NCBI RefSeq assembly: GCF_025420585.1
Contig: NZ_JAOEGB010000003.1
Location: 186,001-250,000, forward strand
DNA length: 64,000 bases
Source: Planotetraspora sp. A-T 1434
GTDB taxonomy: Bacteria > Actinomycetota > Actinomycetes > Streptosporangiales > Streptosporangiaceae
Reading direction: 5' to 3'
In this document: piece after piece, positions 42,800 to 52,390 of the stretch
How positions within the stretch are numbered: position 1 is the stretch's first letter
How the letters are laid out: each line of letters opens with the position of its first letter
Translations under genes and position numbers: made by a program
Notes under the pieces: model-generated
What the model saw: the letters and a program-made list of their open reading frames with translations, nothing else
The model's database searches: none
Told to the model about the DNA's origin: nothing

Positions 42800-45700
42800 G
42801 TGCGCATATCGCGTGCTGACGTAAAACGGTTCAGATCATCCCTGCGATACATTCTTACTCTCGGCAGCTGCGCCATTATCTCCCTTGGATTGTTTATCTC
42901 GGGTGTAGGTGTGCCGTCTGTACTGATGCAGCACGCGGCCGCCGAGGTGTCCTCGTCGAATTCTGATCCCAGCATTCCGGGCCGGCCGGTGGTGTCTCGG
43001 GCGGCCTCGAAGGGCGTGGAGGATTTGCAGAGGCCGGTGAAGCCTGCCGCGCCGGTGTGGCCGCAAGCGGGGTCCGGGAGGGTGGATCTTTCCGCAAGCA
43101 AGGCTGCGGTCGCGGTTGGGGGACTTCCGGTTTCGGTGGCTCCGGTGGATGTGGCGGCTCTCACGGCAGGTACGAGATCGACGTCCGCGCCTGAGGGGTC
43201 GCCCTCTTCTGTTCAAGTGCAGACGTTGGATCCCGCGGTTGTCCGGCGGTTGGGCGGTGTGGGGGTCGGCGTTCGCCTGACGCGATCCGATGGCGGAAGT
43301 ACCTCTGCCCCCGTATCCGTGACGGTGGATTATTCCTCGTTCCGAGACGCCTATGGCGCTGGATTCGCCTCTCGGTTGTCGTTGCTGCAATTGCCTGCTT
43401 GCGTCCTCATGGATGTCAAGGCGGCCTCGTGCGCGAAGCAGGTCGCGAAGGCACGCAGGCTGCCGGTGCTCAACGACGTCAAGACGGGGAAGTTGACGGC
43501 ACGCGTGGAGGCGGGACCGTCTGCAGCCGATGCCCCGGTGGGAGACAAGCCCGCTGCTGAGGCTACATCGGATCAGGCAGGTTCTGTGTATCTGCTGGCC
43601 TCGTCGGCGTCCTCGACGACCTCCTCTGATTTGGCCGGTTCGTTCGCCGCTACCGATCTCAAGCCGTCAGGGACGTGGCAGGTGGGGCCGTCGGGTGGCA
43701 GTTTCTCCTACTCGGTTCCGATCACGGTGCCGCCCGCGCCGGGAGGCCAGACGCCGAAGTTCTCGCTGGACTATTCGTCGGCGTCGGTGGACTCGCTTAC
43801 CGCTGAGACGAACAATCAGGCCAGCTGGGTCGGGGACGGCTGGGACCTGGGATCGGGTTTCATCGAGCGCCACTACAACTCATGCACCGCGGACGATTCT
43901 CTCGACGGCCCCCGGCACCTGTGCTGGGACGCCAACAACGATCTGACCTTGTCAGTGGCCGGCCGTTCGTCGCGCATTGTGAAGGACGCAGCGTCCGGAA
44001 CGTCGGGATCGTGGCGAACGCAGGAGGACTACGGCTGGAAGGTCGAACAGATCGCGGCCAGCACCGATCCCGGTAACCCGGGTGAGCCGTACTGGAAGGT
44101 GACCACCCAGGACGGCACGGTGTACCGGTTCGGGTACCACCGCGACTCGTCCTTCCAGACGCCCTACCTTGCCAAGAACACAGGTGACCCGTGCTATAAC
44201 CCGGAGCACAGCCCGATGCCGTTCCCGGGCGCCCCGCAGTTCTGCACAGCCCCCTGGCGGTGGATGCTCGATCAGGAGATCGACCCCAAGGGCAATGTGA
44301 TCGACTACTCCTACAGTCGTGAGCAGGGGCACTACTGCCTGACGTCAGGGGACTTATGCCACTCTGGCGCGAACCTGGCCTACGACCGGGGCGGCTACCT
44401 CGCCCAGGTGGTCTACGGAAGCAACGTTAGCGTGGCCGGGTCGACTCCCACCGGGCGCGTGGTCTTCAACACCTTAAGTCGGGATGAAGGCGTTATCGGT
44501 GGCTCCTACCAGGACTTCCCGTTTGACCTGATGTGCGATGACCCGACAAGTAATGGTTTCTGCACAACGACCGCGGACGGTCCTACCTTCTTCGTGACCC
44601 GGCGGCTGAACACCGTCGTTACCCAGACATGGAATACCGCCACCAGCGGGTGGGACGACGTGTCGCGGTGGGAGCTGGGCTACAAGTGGGTCCAAACCGA
44701 TCCGGGACAGACGTTCACCAACCCGGTGCTGTGGCTCGACACTGTCCGGCGAGTTGGCCTTGCTGGCAGTGGCCCCGACGTCATCATGCCGCCGATCCAG
44801 TTCGATGCGACCTTGCTCGACGCCGGGCACAACATCACCGATCGATACCCGCGTATCACCGGCGTCAGCAACGGCATGGGAGGCCGGACCGAGGTCGCCT
44901 ACGGCCAGCCCAGCGGCTGCAACCTGCAGACTCGGACCAATGCGAACGTCCGGGACCGCGCGGGCTACGACTGCTACTGGGCGTACCGTGGCGAGTACAG
45001 CGACGCCAGCGGTACTTACACCGAGGGAAACGTCTACAACAAGTGGCAGGTCCTCACCGTCACCGACAAGGACCTCGTGGGCGGCTCCCCAGACGTGGTC
45101 ACCCGGTACGAGTACGTAGGCACCCCCGCGTGGGCCCGCGAGACCACCTTCGGGCAGACACCCACGTCCTACGACGTGCAGCCGCCCATGGGGTGCTTCC
45201 CCGGCTGGTTCGGCCTTCCACCGGACTGCACCACCTCGTGGGACAGTTGGACGCAATGGCGCGGCTACCCCACGGTCCGGACCATCAAGGGGAGCGGGAC
45301 CGATCCCGCCGGTTACACCGTGACCAGCGCCACCTTCTACCGCGGCATGTATGACGACGTCTACAACGACGGCACGCCCAAGCATGCTCAGGTCACCGAC
45401 TTCGACGGCAACACCTACAACGATCTGCGCGTGCTGGCCGGCCGGACCCTTCAGGAGCAGACCTGGCGGGCCACCGGATGGTCCACCCCGCCCCCGAAAT
45501 GCGTCAACCCGGCATGGAGCTCCACCGCCAGCTACCCCGCGAACTGGCCGGTGTCCTACAACGGGCACGACTGGTGGGCCATAGCCCCCAGCACGGGCAA
45601 AGCCCCCGCACCGGGCTCGGCGTACTGGAGCGACCAGGGAGCCTGCCCGGTGTACACCTCCGGCCTGAGCGGCTACACCGAGGAGGGGGCCAACAGGTAC

Positions 45701-48700
45701 GAGTATGTGCGGACCACGACGGGCGACGGCCCCGGTATCGCCGACCCCTTGCAGATCAACATCTCCCGGCAGGTGGCCCGTGACAAGGTGTCCTCCGGCT
45801 GGCGGTACACGGAGAACGCGACCACCTACAACGCCGACGGCCTGCCGATCAAGGTCAACGACTACGGCGATCGCAGTACCACTGCCGACAACACCTGCAT
45901 GTCGACCACCTACGTCCGTAACACGACCAAGTGGTTGATCAATTACGTCGCATCGGAGGAGAAGCACGCGGGCGACGACTGCTCGGCGGGGACGTTGCTC
46001 AGCCGGTCCGTGACGCTGTACGACGGCTCGACGGATCCGTCCACCAACACACCGACCGCCGGCAACATCACCGAATCCCGGGACTACGACACCGCCTCTA
46101 CCTACACCGCGACGAAGTCGACCTTTGACGGGTACGGGCGTGTCCTGACCTCAACGGATCCGCTGGGGAAGACGACCACCACCAGCTACAGCCCCTCGGC
46201 GGGCTGGCCCACCGGAGGAGTCACCGCCACCAACCCCCTCGGCCACACGGCGACGACCTGGCCGTCCGCGTGGGGAGGCGTGGTCGGCGTCCGGGACTCC
46301 AACGGCAACGACAGCAACATCGACTACGACGCGCTCGGCCGTCCGACCACGCTGTGGACACCGGCACAGCCGAAGAGCGGCGGCACAGCCGCAGCGACGA
46401 TCAGCTACACCATCACCTTCGACGGCAACATGGGGCAGCCCACCGCGCCCGCCCGCACCACAATGAACCGCCTGCAGTCCGGCAGTGGAACGACAGCGAC
46501 GTGGGTGTCCACCGCCAGCTACATCGACGGTCTGGCCCGTCATCGGGAATCCCAGGCGGCCTCGCCCGCCGGAGGTCGCATCGTTACCGCGACCGGCTAT
46601 GACACCCGTGGTCTTGCCGCCTCGGTATCGGCACCGTTCTATAACTCATCCGCACCTGGGTCCGGACTGCTCAATGCCGCGTGGACGTCGCTGCCGCAGT
46701 GGTCCACCACGGTCTACGACGGGATGCAGCGCCCGGTCACACAGATCGACAAGTCGGCGTCCAGCGAGGTACGACGCACCACCACGACCTACTACGGCGA
46801 CCGGACCGAGACGCAGCCCCCGCTGGGCGGCAAAACGGTCACCTACACCGACGCCGACAGCAGAGCGACCAAGGTCGAACAGTGGCTGGACGGCACCACC
46901 CACAACGACACCACCTACAGCTACGACGCCAGCGACCGGCTCATCAAAACGGTGGATGCCAACGGCAACAGCCGTACTTTCACCTACGACCTACTCGGCC
47001 GGAAACTCACCACGCACGACCCCGATGCAGGCGACAGCCAGTCGAGCTACGACCCGGCCGGACAGGTGACCTGGACGACCGACGGCAAAAACCAGAAGAT
47101 CTCCTACACCTACGACGACCTCGGCCGCAAAACGGCGCAGTGGGCGGGAGACCCCGGTACCGGTACCAAGCTAGCCGCATGGGTGTACGACACCCTGGCC
47201 AAGGGACAGCTGACCTCGGCCACCCGCATCACGGGCGGCAACGCCTACAGCACAACGGTGACCGGCTACGACCTTATGAACCGCCCCACAGGCTCCACCA
47301 TTTCCGTCCCCTCGGTGACCGGCATCGAGTCCCTGGCCGGCGACTACACCTTCTCCTACGCCTACAACACCGCGGGAGATCAGTCCGATATCACCATGCC
47401 CGCTGCTGCGGGGCTGCCTGCGGAGAAGGTCACCTCGAGTTTCACCGATCTCGGTTACGACTACGGGCTGACCTCCGACCTGGCCGGAGGCGCCACCTAC
47501 GTCAAGAGCACCAGCTACACGGCGACCGGACTTCCGGCGGGACGCTCCTACGGGGCGAACGCGCAGGTCACACGCTCTCTGTCGTGGGACACCAGCACGG
47601 GACGCTTGGCCAACATCACGACCTTGGCCAAGGCGGACACCCCCACCCCGGTCACCGCTCAAAAGGACGACTTCTTCTACAACGTCGACGACACCATCAA
47701 CCGGGTTCTGGACAAGGCGTCCGCGATCGCCGGGGTCACCGCCGGGCAGCAGGAATGCTTCACCTACGACGGCCTGCACCGACTGTCAGCAGGCTGGACC
47801 ACCACCGCCGCCACCTGCGGAACCGGGGCCTCCTCCGGCGACGGGCAGGGCATCGACCCCTACGCCGAGTCCTACACCTACGACGCCGTCGGCAACCTGA
47901 CCACCCTCACCAGCAGCGGACAGGCCGCCACTTACCACTACCCGACCCCGGGTGCCACGGCGGTGCGGCCGAACGCGGTCACCGGCATCGATCGGCCCGC
48001 CGGCACCGACAGTTACAGCTACGACAACGCCGGTCAAATGACCGCCCGCACCGTCGCGGGAAAGCAGTCCACCTTTACCTGGGACGAACTGGGCGAACTT
48101 ACCAAGGCCACCGTGGACGGCAGCGACACCACCATGGTGTACGACGCCGAAGGCAACCGCCTCATCCGCCGCGACCCCACCAAGACGGTCCTGTATCTGG
48201 GCCCGATGGAGCTGGAACTGGCCGGTACGGCCCTCACGGCCAAGCGCTACTACACCGCACCCGACGGCTCCACCGTCGCCATGCGCACCACAGCCGGCCT
48301 GACGTGGCTCGCCTCCGGCCTGCACGGCTCCGAGCAACTGGCCATCACCGATGCCACCGGGCAGGTGAGCCGGGAACGCTACCTTCCCTACGGCAAGCGC
48401 CGCGGCATCGACGACCTGCCGTTCACCGACCACGGTTTCCTCGGCAAGGTCGAAGACGATTCCACCGGGCTGGACTACCTGTCCGCCCGCTACTACGACC
48501 CCTCCATCGCCAAGTTCATCTCCACCGACCCACTGCTCGTGCTGAGCAATCCCCAGTGGACCAACCCCTACAGCTACGCCGCAGACAACCCCATCGGGCT
48601 GTCCGACCCCACCGGGCTGATCCCTGAGGACTACACCTACGGCCAAAACGGCGGCGTCAAGGGATGGCACCAGGACCAGGAAGCCGCCAAGCACCACCAG

Positions 48701-49405
48701 AAGATCAGGCCGCACCCGACCTACGCGCCAGCCTACCGAGGCCACGAGTCCGGCGGCATCTGCAACGCCAAATGCAAGAAGGACATCAAGAACCACAAGA
48801 TCGACAAGATGGTCGCCAAGATCAAGGCGGCCGAAAAGGCAAAAGAAGAAGCGAACTTCAAGAAATACGGATGCTCCAAGCCCCCCTGCGACTCAGGCGA
48901 AGCCGCCCCAGCTGGCATCCTCGGTGAAGGCGAAGGTGTCGATGCCGCAGTCGCGAATGCAGCTATCATCGTCGGCACAGATGGAGCCGCCCTTTTGGGA
49001 GAAGGTGCGGCGGTGGGTGCCGAAGCTGTGGCAGGGGCTGAAGCTGCGGCAGAGGCTGAAGCTGCGGGCGCAGCGCGAAATCCGGTCGTTTATCGTGCAC
49101 CTCGCAAAGGCGATGGACCAGACGAGGTCGCCAATGGCGTGAATCCGGCCCGCCATACAGGCGGTAACAAATCCGCCTATGTGGGAGATAAGAGCACCGC
49201 ACAGAAATACGCCGGGACGGGACCCTACGAAGATGGCTACGTAGAGTACGAAATGCATCCCGACTTCAATAAAGAATTCACTAGTAACCCGCACGACGGA
49301 CAACCCGAAAGGGAGTGGCAGATTCCACACTCTAAAATCGGGCGGTTCAACGATTTGACGATAACCAGAAAATGGATAAATTTCTACCAGGGACATGAGT
49401 GGTAG
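42800..49405 (+). CDS. Large RHS/YD-repeat polymorphic toxin with SpvB-like N-terminus
   Basis: A 2,201-residue protein starting at GTG 42800 (GGAGG seven bases before). After a basic start comes one hydrophobic export segment (YILTLGSCAIISLGLFISGV). About 280-360 is SpvB-like (SYSVPITVPPAPGGQTPKFS, GWDLGSGFIERHY). YD repeats follow from about 1040 (YTYDDLGRK, YSYDASDRL, FTYDLLGRK). The RHS core ends with YLPYGKRRG ... TGLDYLSARYYDP ... NPIGLSDPTGL at about 1941. The tip (about 1942-2201) has a Lys-rich segment with Cys pairs, a low-complexity EAAAEAEAAG linker and a toxin-like domain. In it VVYRAPRKGD, GDKSTAQKY and PEREWQIPHSKI match the R / S-T / ExE pattern of ADP-ribosyltransferases. The ART call is inference; the RHS call is certain. 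Confidence 0.88.
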   Translation: MRISRADVKRFRSSLRYILTLGSCAIISLGLFISGVGVPSVLMQHAAAEVSSSNSDPSIPGRPVVSRAASKGVEDLQRPVKPAAPVWPQAGSGRVDLSASKAAVAVGGLPVSVAPVDVAALTAGTRSTSAPEGSPSSVQVQTLDPAVVRRLGGVGVGVRLTRSDGGSTSAPVSVTVDYSSFRDAYGAGFASRLSLLQLPACVLMDVKAASCAKQVAKARRLPVLNDVKTGKLTARVEAGPSAADAPVGDKPAAEATSDQAGSVYLLASSASSTTSSDLAGSFAATDLKPSGTWQVGPSGGSFSYSVPITVPPAPGGQTPKFSLDYSSASVDSLTAETNNQASWVGDGWDLGSGFIERHYNSCTADDSLDGPRHLCWDANNDLTLSVAGRSSRIVKDAASGTSGSWRTQEDYGWKVEQIAASTDPGNPGEPYWKVTTQDGTVYRFGYHRDSSFQTPYLAKNTGDPCYNPEHSPMPFPGAPQFCTAPWRWMLDQEIDPKGNVIDYSYSREQGHYCLTSGDLCHSGANLAYDRGGYLAQVVYGSNVSVAGSTPTGRVVFNTLSRDEGVIGGSYQDFPFDLMCDDPTSNGFCTTTADGPTFFVTRRLNTVVTQTWNTATSGWDDVSRWELGYKWVQTDPGQTFTNPVLWLDTVRRVGLAGSGPDVIMPPIQFDATLLDAGHNITDRYPRITGVSNGMGGRTEVAYGQPSGCNLQTRTNANVRDRAGYDCYWAYRGEYSDASGTYTEGNVYNKWQVLTVTDKDLVGGSPDVVTRYEYVGTPAWARETTFGQTPTSYDVQPPMGCFPGWFGLPPDCTTSWDSWTQWRGYPTVRTIKGSGTDPAGYTVTSATFYRGMYDDVYNDGTPKHAQVTDFDGNTYNDLRVLAGRTLQEQTWRATGWSTPPPKCVNPAWSSTASYPANWPVSYNGHDWWAIAPSTGKAPAPGSAYWSDQGACPVYTSGLSGYTEEGANRYEYVRTTTGDGPGIADPLQINISRQVARDKVSSGWRYTENATTYNADGLPIKVNDYGDRSTTADNTCMSTTYVRNTTKWLINYVASEEKHAGDDCSAGTLLSRSVTLYDGSTDPSTNTPTAGNITESRDYDTASTYTATKSTFDGYGRVLTSTDPLGKTTTTSYSPSAGWPTGGVTATNPLGHTATTWPSAWGGVVGVRDSNGNDSNIDYDALGRPTTLWTPAQPKSGGTAAATISYTITFDGNMGQPTAPARTTMNRLQSGSGTTATWVSTASYIDGLARHRESQAASPAGGRIVTATGYDTRGLAASVSAPFYNSSAPGSGLLNAAWTSLPQWSTTVYDGMQRPVTQIDKSASSEVRRTTTTYYGDRTETQPPLGGKTVTYTDADSRATKVEQWLDGTTHNDTTYSYDASDRLIKTVDANGNSRTFTYDLLGRKLTTHDPDAGDSQSSYDPAGQVTWTTDGKNQKISYTYDDLGRKTAQWAGDPGTGTKLAAWVYDTLAKGQLTSATRITGGNAYSTTVTGYDLMNRPTGSTISVPSVTGIESLAGDYTFSYAYNTAGDQSDITMPAAAGLPAEKVTSSFTDLGYDYGLTSDLAGGATYVKSTSYTATGLPAGRSYGANAQVTRSLSWDTSTGRLANITTLAKADTPTPVTAQKDDFFYNVDDTINRVLDKASAIAGVTAGQQECFTYDGLHRLSAGWTTTAATCGTGASSGDGQGIDPYAESYTYDAVGNLTTLTSSGQAATYHYPTPGATAVRPNAVTGIDRPAGTDSYSYDNAGQMTARTVAGKQSTFTWDELGELTKATVDGSDTTMVYDAEGNRLIRRDPTKTVLYLGPMELELAGTALTAKRYYTAPDGSTVAMRTTAGLTWLASGLHGSEQLAITDATGQVSRERYLPYGKRRGIDDLPFTDHGFLGKVEDDSTGLDYLSARYYDPSIAKFISTDPLLVLSNPQWTNPYSYAADNPIGLSDPTGLIPEDYTYGQNGGVKGWHQDQEAAKHHQKIRPHPTYAPAYRGHESGGICNAKCKKDIKNHKIDKMVAKIKAAEKAKEEANFKKYGCSKPPCDSGEAAPAGILGEGEGVDAAVANAAIIVGTDGAALLGEGAAVGAEAVAGAEAAAEAEAAGAARNPVVYRAPRKGDGPDEVANGVNPARHTGGNKSAYVGDKSTAQKYAGTGPYEDGYVEYEMHPDFNKEFTSNPHDGQPEREWQIPHSKIGRFNDLTITRKWINFYQGHEW

Positions 49406-49418
49406 GGAGTGATATCGG

Positions 49419-49823
49419 ATGACATCCTTGAACGGGAAGCGGCCATGGCATCAGGAGGGGGAAGACTTCGTTTACATACCGCCAGACCAAGAGGAGTGGG
49501 ATCGTCTCAGAGAGCATCTGTATCTGGGGCAGATCTTGACCGGCACGGTAGTCTGGGTTCCTTATCCCGGAGCAATCGGCGTCGGCATAGACCTGAATAT
49601 GCCCGTTGGAGGATTCATTGATGTACTCCTTCTTCCGCGTGACGCCAACAGATGGCCGACTGTGGGATCAGTGGGCAATTTTGAGATTTGGTGGATGAAT
49701 GAATATCCGCAGATACGGCTAATTGCGACTGATCAATTCCTGATGCGGGAAGACTTCAACTCGTGGGTTCGCGAACAAGACAGTGGGGCACCTCTTGAGT
49801 TCCGGCGGCGTCACGAACTATGA
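49419..49823 (+). CDS. Candidate immunity protein with S1-like fold
   Basis: A 134-residue acidic/aromatic cytoplasmic protein starting at ATG 49419, 13 bp after the RHS stop, with an AGGGAG site. The centre (about 35-75: GQILTGTVVWVPYPGAIGVG, then IDLNMPVGGFIDVLLLP) has the alternating pattern of an S1/OB domain, as in the S1-like immunity proteins recorded behind RHS and other polymorphic toxins. The position directly after the toxin tip, matching strand and lower GC than the RHS core support the role. Its target would be the ART-like tip. Confidence 0.65.
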   Translation: MTSLNGKRPWHQEGEDFVYIPPDQEEWDRLREHLYLGQILTGTVVWVPYPGAIGVGIDLNMPVGGFIDVLLLPRDANRWPTVGSVGNFEIWWMNEYPQIRLIATDQFLMREDFNSWVREQDSGAPLEFRRRHEL

Positions 49824-50382
49824 CCTTCCCGTCATCTGCACGCAAACAGAGAGGTCGGCGTCGAAACCAACAAGCTTCAAGAAGCGCGCCGCCCGAAGAA
49901 ACATGGTCGCCACGGCCTGCTCTTTAACGGAGCCGAGAGAAAGCCTGACCGCCCCCGTCAGACACTCCCGCATCACCTTTATGACGCAAGCAGAAAGAAA
50001 GGCGAACACTTCCAGCGAAGCCGCCTTTAATGAAACTTTGTGTCTAATGTGTCAACAATCTCAAGGCGGATATCGCTATGAGATAACCGGCCTGGTGCGG
50101 CGGCGCGCCGCAGACGGATCGGCCGCAGACGCCCTGCTGAGTCCAGTTCACGTACGGACTCTCTACGGTGGCAATCAGACCACGTGCACCCTGTGGCTGA
50201 CCGCCTGCGAGAGGCAAGCGAGGCAAATCCGTGCCAGGCCAGCTTGCACGGGAATGCTATCAAGGTGGACAGTCCCCGCAATGGTAAGCAGGAGGCTATA
50301 GGATTGGCGGCGACCGATCTCAATCTGCCTTTGATCACAGAATTGAAGTTGGTCGGAGGGCCGGTTCTTCACGAACCGGCCC
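49824..50382. other. AT-richer stretch after the immunity gene, no assigned gene
   Basis: The region is clearly poorer in GC than the RHS core. In frame with the immunity stop, about 69 codons stay open (to 50030), with VETNKLQEARRPKKHGRHG and LLFNGAERKPDRP, which might be a decayed orphan toxin tip. Another plus frame runs to 50301 without recognisable features. I cannot assign either. Confidence 0.3.
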
Positions 50383-50868
50383 TCACTCTTCTGGCAGGCA
50401 TCGCTGCAACAGCAGAAAGCCGGGCATCTCGCTCTTCGGCCGGATTCCGACGTCGAAGATCTCCGGCTCCTCGAAGACGGGCTCTCCGCTCGGACGACGG
50501 GCGTACGCGACGCGGCCGTAGTCAACGCCGTCATCTCGATCGAAGCTCATCCAGGTGATGGCCTCTTGCTCGCCCTCACGGAGAGGGTGATTGGAGACCG
50601 CTCGTACGGCGATCGTGCTCGGCGGCGTGAACAACCACACCTGCGGAACCGCCATCACCCAACGAGTGGCGTCGATCTCAAGGACCTTGTCCGCCGCCCT
50701 GGTTTCGAATGCCGTCGCAGCAGCCCGGTCCCGCAGGTAGTCGTAATCACTCAGGAACAACCTGCGCTGGCCTTCCATCGCGATGAGCGCGGGGCACTCC
50801 CGGGCCACGATGTTCTTCTCCAGGCGCTCCACCACGTCGAACAGCAAGTGCGCGGTTGCCTCGTTCAT
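50383..50868 (-). CDS. Conserved-looking protein of unknown function
   Basis: A 161-residue soluble protein starting at ATG 50868 with an ideal GGAGGCGAC ribosome site. It has mixed alpha/beta composition, no signal, no membrane helix and few cysteines. ERLEKNIVARECPALIAMEG, WVMAVPQVWLFTPPSTIAVR and EEPEIFDVGIRPKSEMPGF are the most distinctive segments; I do not recognise a family. Its start overlaps (ATGA) the stop of a small Cys/His-containing frame upstream, suggesting an operon remnant. It converges on the RHS locus, so an unrelated or second immunity function is possible but unsupported. Confidence 0.55.
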   Translation of the reverse strand: MNEATAHLLFDVVERLEKNIVARECPALIAMEGQRRLFLSDYDYLRDRAAATAFETRAADKVLEIDATRWVMAVPQVWLFTPPSTIAVRAVSNHPLREGEQEAITWMSFDRDDGVDYGRVAYARRPSGEPVFEEPEIFDVGIRPKSEMPGFLLLQRCLPEE

Positions 50869-51085
50869 GTCGCCTCCACCACCTCGGTTGCGGCGTGTAC
50901 CGCTTCGTCAGGGTGGCAGAAACGGCCATGGACGGGGCAGATCTCGGAGAAGCTCTGCGGCGTGGCATCAGGCGCTTGGCGGCCACCGGCGCACAGACAG
51001 AGACGCGCCGCTCCGGCGCGGCGGCCGAGTTGACAAGCGGCGGGGACCGCGTGCCGAACGGGCGCGCAGCGCTCTATATTCGGTG
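50865..51085 (-). pseudogene. Fragment with a Cys/His motif, upstream of the unknown gene
   Basis: A minus-strand frame without any start codon ends in SFSEICPVHGRFCHPDEAVH then AATEVVEAT and a stop that overlaps the next gene's ATG. Upstream it reads ARLCLCAGGRQAPDATPQ. The CxxxxxxCH pattern and the four-base coupling suggest a true but N-terminally truncated small protein. The family is unknown. Confidence 0.3.
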
Positions 51086-51277
51086 TCCCTCAGCAGTTTC
51101 TCGCGCGGGCGTGGACTGCTGCGTCGAGCATAGGCGACGCTCTGACGACATCGGCTTGGCATTGCCCACCGTCGTACCACGGGGCGCTTTCGATACACGG
51201 CATCCTCCTTCCGTCCGGGTACGGCCCCCGCCCTTTGCGAAGGCAGGAGGCCGTACAGGGAGCGTCGGCTTTAGATC
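51086..51277. other. Intergenic debris
   Basis: Only short frames are present. An arginine-rich minus frame (EKLLRDTEYRALRARSARG) may once have been the start of the preceding fragment after a frameshift. Nothing else can be supported. Confidence 0.3.
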
Positions 51278-51525
51278 TCAGGCGGCGACGGCGAGTGGCT
51301 GATCCAGCACTGCGGACAGAGTGCGCAGAGTGCCGCGGTCGAGTTCGTCGATGCCGCCGGTAACCGCGCGGAGCATGTTGCGTTCGGCTCGATCGGCGCC
51401 GCGTACGTTCTGCTCGTGGTGAGTAAAGGTGTTGACCGCCTGCACCACGCCCCAGGCCGTGCCGCGCCAAGGCGACACCCGTAGGTCGTGGTTCCACAGT
51501 CTGGTCAGGGTGTCGCGCTTGCGAC
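51278..51525 (-). pseudogene. C-terminal fragment of a DUF932 phage/plasmid-like protein
   Basis: Minus-strand residues RLWNHDLRVSPWRGTAWGVV, QAVNTFTHHEQNVRGADRAE and NMLRAVTGG correspond to the end of DUF932 proteins (the N-x-WG-x-x-x-A-V-N-x-x-x-x-x-x-H signature). The larger N-terminal part is absent; the sequence changes into an ArsC fragment on the other strand at about 51525. It marks another mobile-element remnant. Confidence 0.55.
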
Positions 51526-51900
51526 CGCGTCGGCAAACGCGCCGAGGTGACCAGCGCCGGCAGTCACCCCAAAGCCCGCCTGCACCCCCACGCCGTACGC
51601 GTGCTGCGCCGGCGGTACGGCATCGACGTCGCCGACCGGCGTCCACGGCATCTGGACACGATGACCAACCGCCGCTTCGACTACGTGATCAGCCTGTGCG
51701 ACAAGGTCCGAGAGGTCTGCCCTGACTTCGACGGCCACCCGCGACGCCTGCACTGGAGCATCCCCGACCCGGCCGCCGGCGGCGACACCGCCGAGGACGG
51801 CTACCCCGCGTTCGACCGAACCGCAGCGGAGATCGACACCCGCATCCGGTACCTGCACCCCGTCCTTTTCCCCACACCGCACCAGGAGGTTCAGCCATGA
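51520..51900 (+). pseudogene. Arsenate reductase/LMW phosphatase-like gene lacking its catalytic N-terminus
   Basis: The frame encodes RAEVTSAGSHPKARLHPHAV, RRYGIDVADRRPRHLDT, FDYVISLCDKVREVCPDFDG and a DPAAGG ending. This is the C-terminal two thirds of thioredoxin-coupled arsenate reductases. The N-terminal CxxNxxRS phosphate loop with the nucleophilic Cys is missing, replaced by DUF932 debris. The Cys residues in SLCDKVREVC correspond to the second redox pair. It cannot reduce arsenate alone. The VOC gene follows with an ATGA overlap, so the pair was once an operon. A short translated product from the ATG or GTG near 51547 is possible. Confidence 0.65.
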
Positions 51901-52292
51901 CAGCCGACCATGTCGCCAGCGTCCGCTACATCGTCGACGACGTCCAAGCTGCCATCGACTTCTATACCACCCACTTCGGCTTCACCTTGAGCTTCAGCGC
52001 AGCGCCCGCCTTCGCCGACGTGGTACGCGGGCCGCTGCGGCTGTTGCTGTCCGGCCCCGCTAGCTCCGGCGCCCGCGCCACCCCCGAGCAGGCCGCCGGC
52101 GCTGGCCGCAATCGTATCCACCTGGTCGTCGATGACCTGGACGCCGAGATCGCCCGGCTGCGCGATGCGAGCCTGCCGTTCCACAGCGACGTGGTCAGCG
52201 GCCCCGGCGGACGCCAGATCCTGCTGGCCGACCCCGCCGGCAACCTCATCGAGCTGTTTCAGCCCGCCCACCGGCCCGCGCCGGCACCTTGA
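51897..52292 (+). CDS. VOC-family (glyoxalase/bleomycin resistance-like) protein
   Basis: A 131-residue protein with two beta-alpha-beta-beta-beta modules: VRYIVDDVQAAIDFYTTHFG at the start, IHLVVDDLDAEIARLRD and GRQILLADPAGNLIELFQP at the end. Potential metal ligands are the His in RIHLVVDD and the Glu in LIELFQP; the first-module His is absent (VASVRYIV). The ATG lies in the stop codon of the arsenate-reductase relic. Arsenic-linked VOC lyases (ArsI) have vicinal cysteines for As(III), which are missing here, so a general dioxygenase/isomerase-like or antibiotic-binding function is equally likely. Confidence 0.75.
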   Translation: MTADHVASVRYIVDDVQAAIDFYTTHFGFTLSFSAAPAFADVVRGPLRLLLSGPASSGARATPEQAAGAGRNRIHLVVDDLDAEIARLRDASLPFHSDVVSGPGGRQILLADPAGNLIELFQPAHRPAPAP

Positions 52293-52390
52293 GCGGCGCC
52301 TCTACGCCCTGCACCGCCCGGCCGATCTCTGACTATGGCCGGACAGTATCGTGATCCGATATCGGGAACCGTTTCGACGGGAGGTCGGTC

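Noticed and set aside
46681-48627. A 648-codon plus-strand frame inside the RHS gene
   Set aside because: It is an alternate frame of the YD repeats, with Arg/His/Pro-rich sequence caused by codon bias.
51897-52292. ArsI-type organoarsenical lyase
   Set aside because: The vicinal cysteines needed for arsenic binding are absent.
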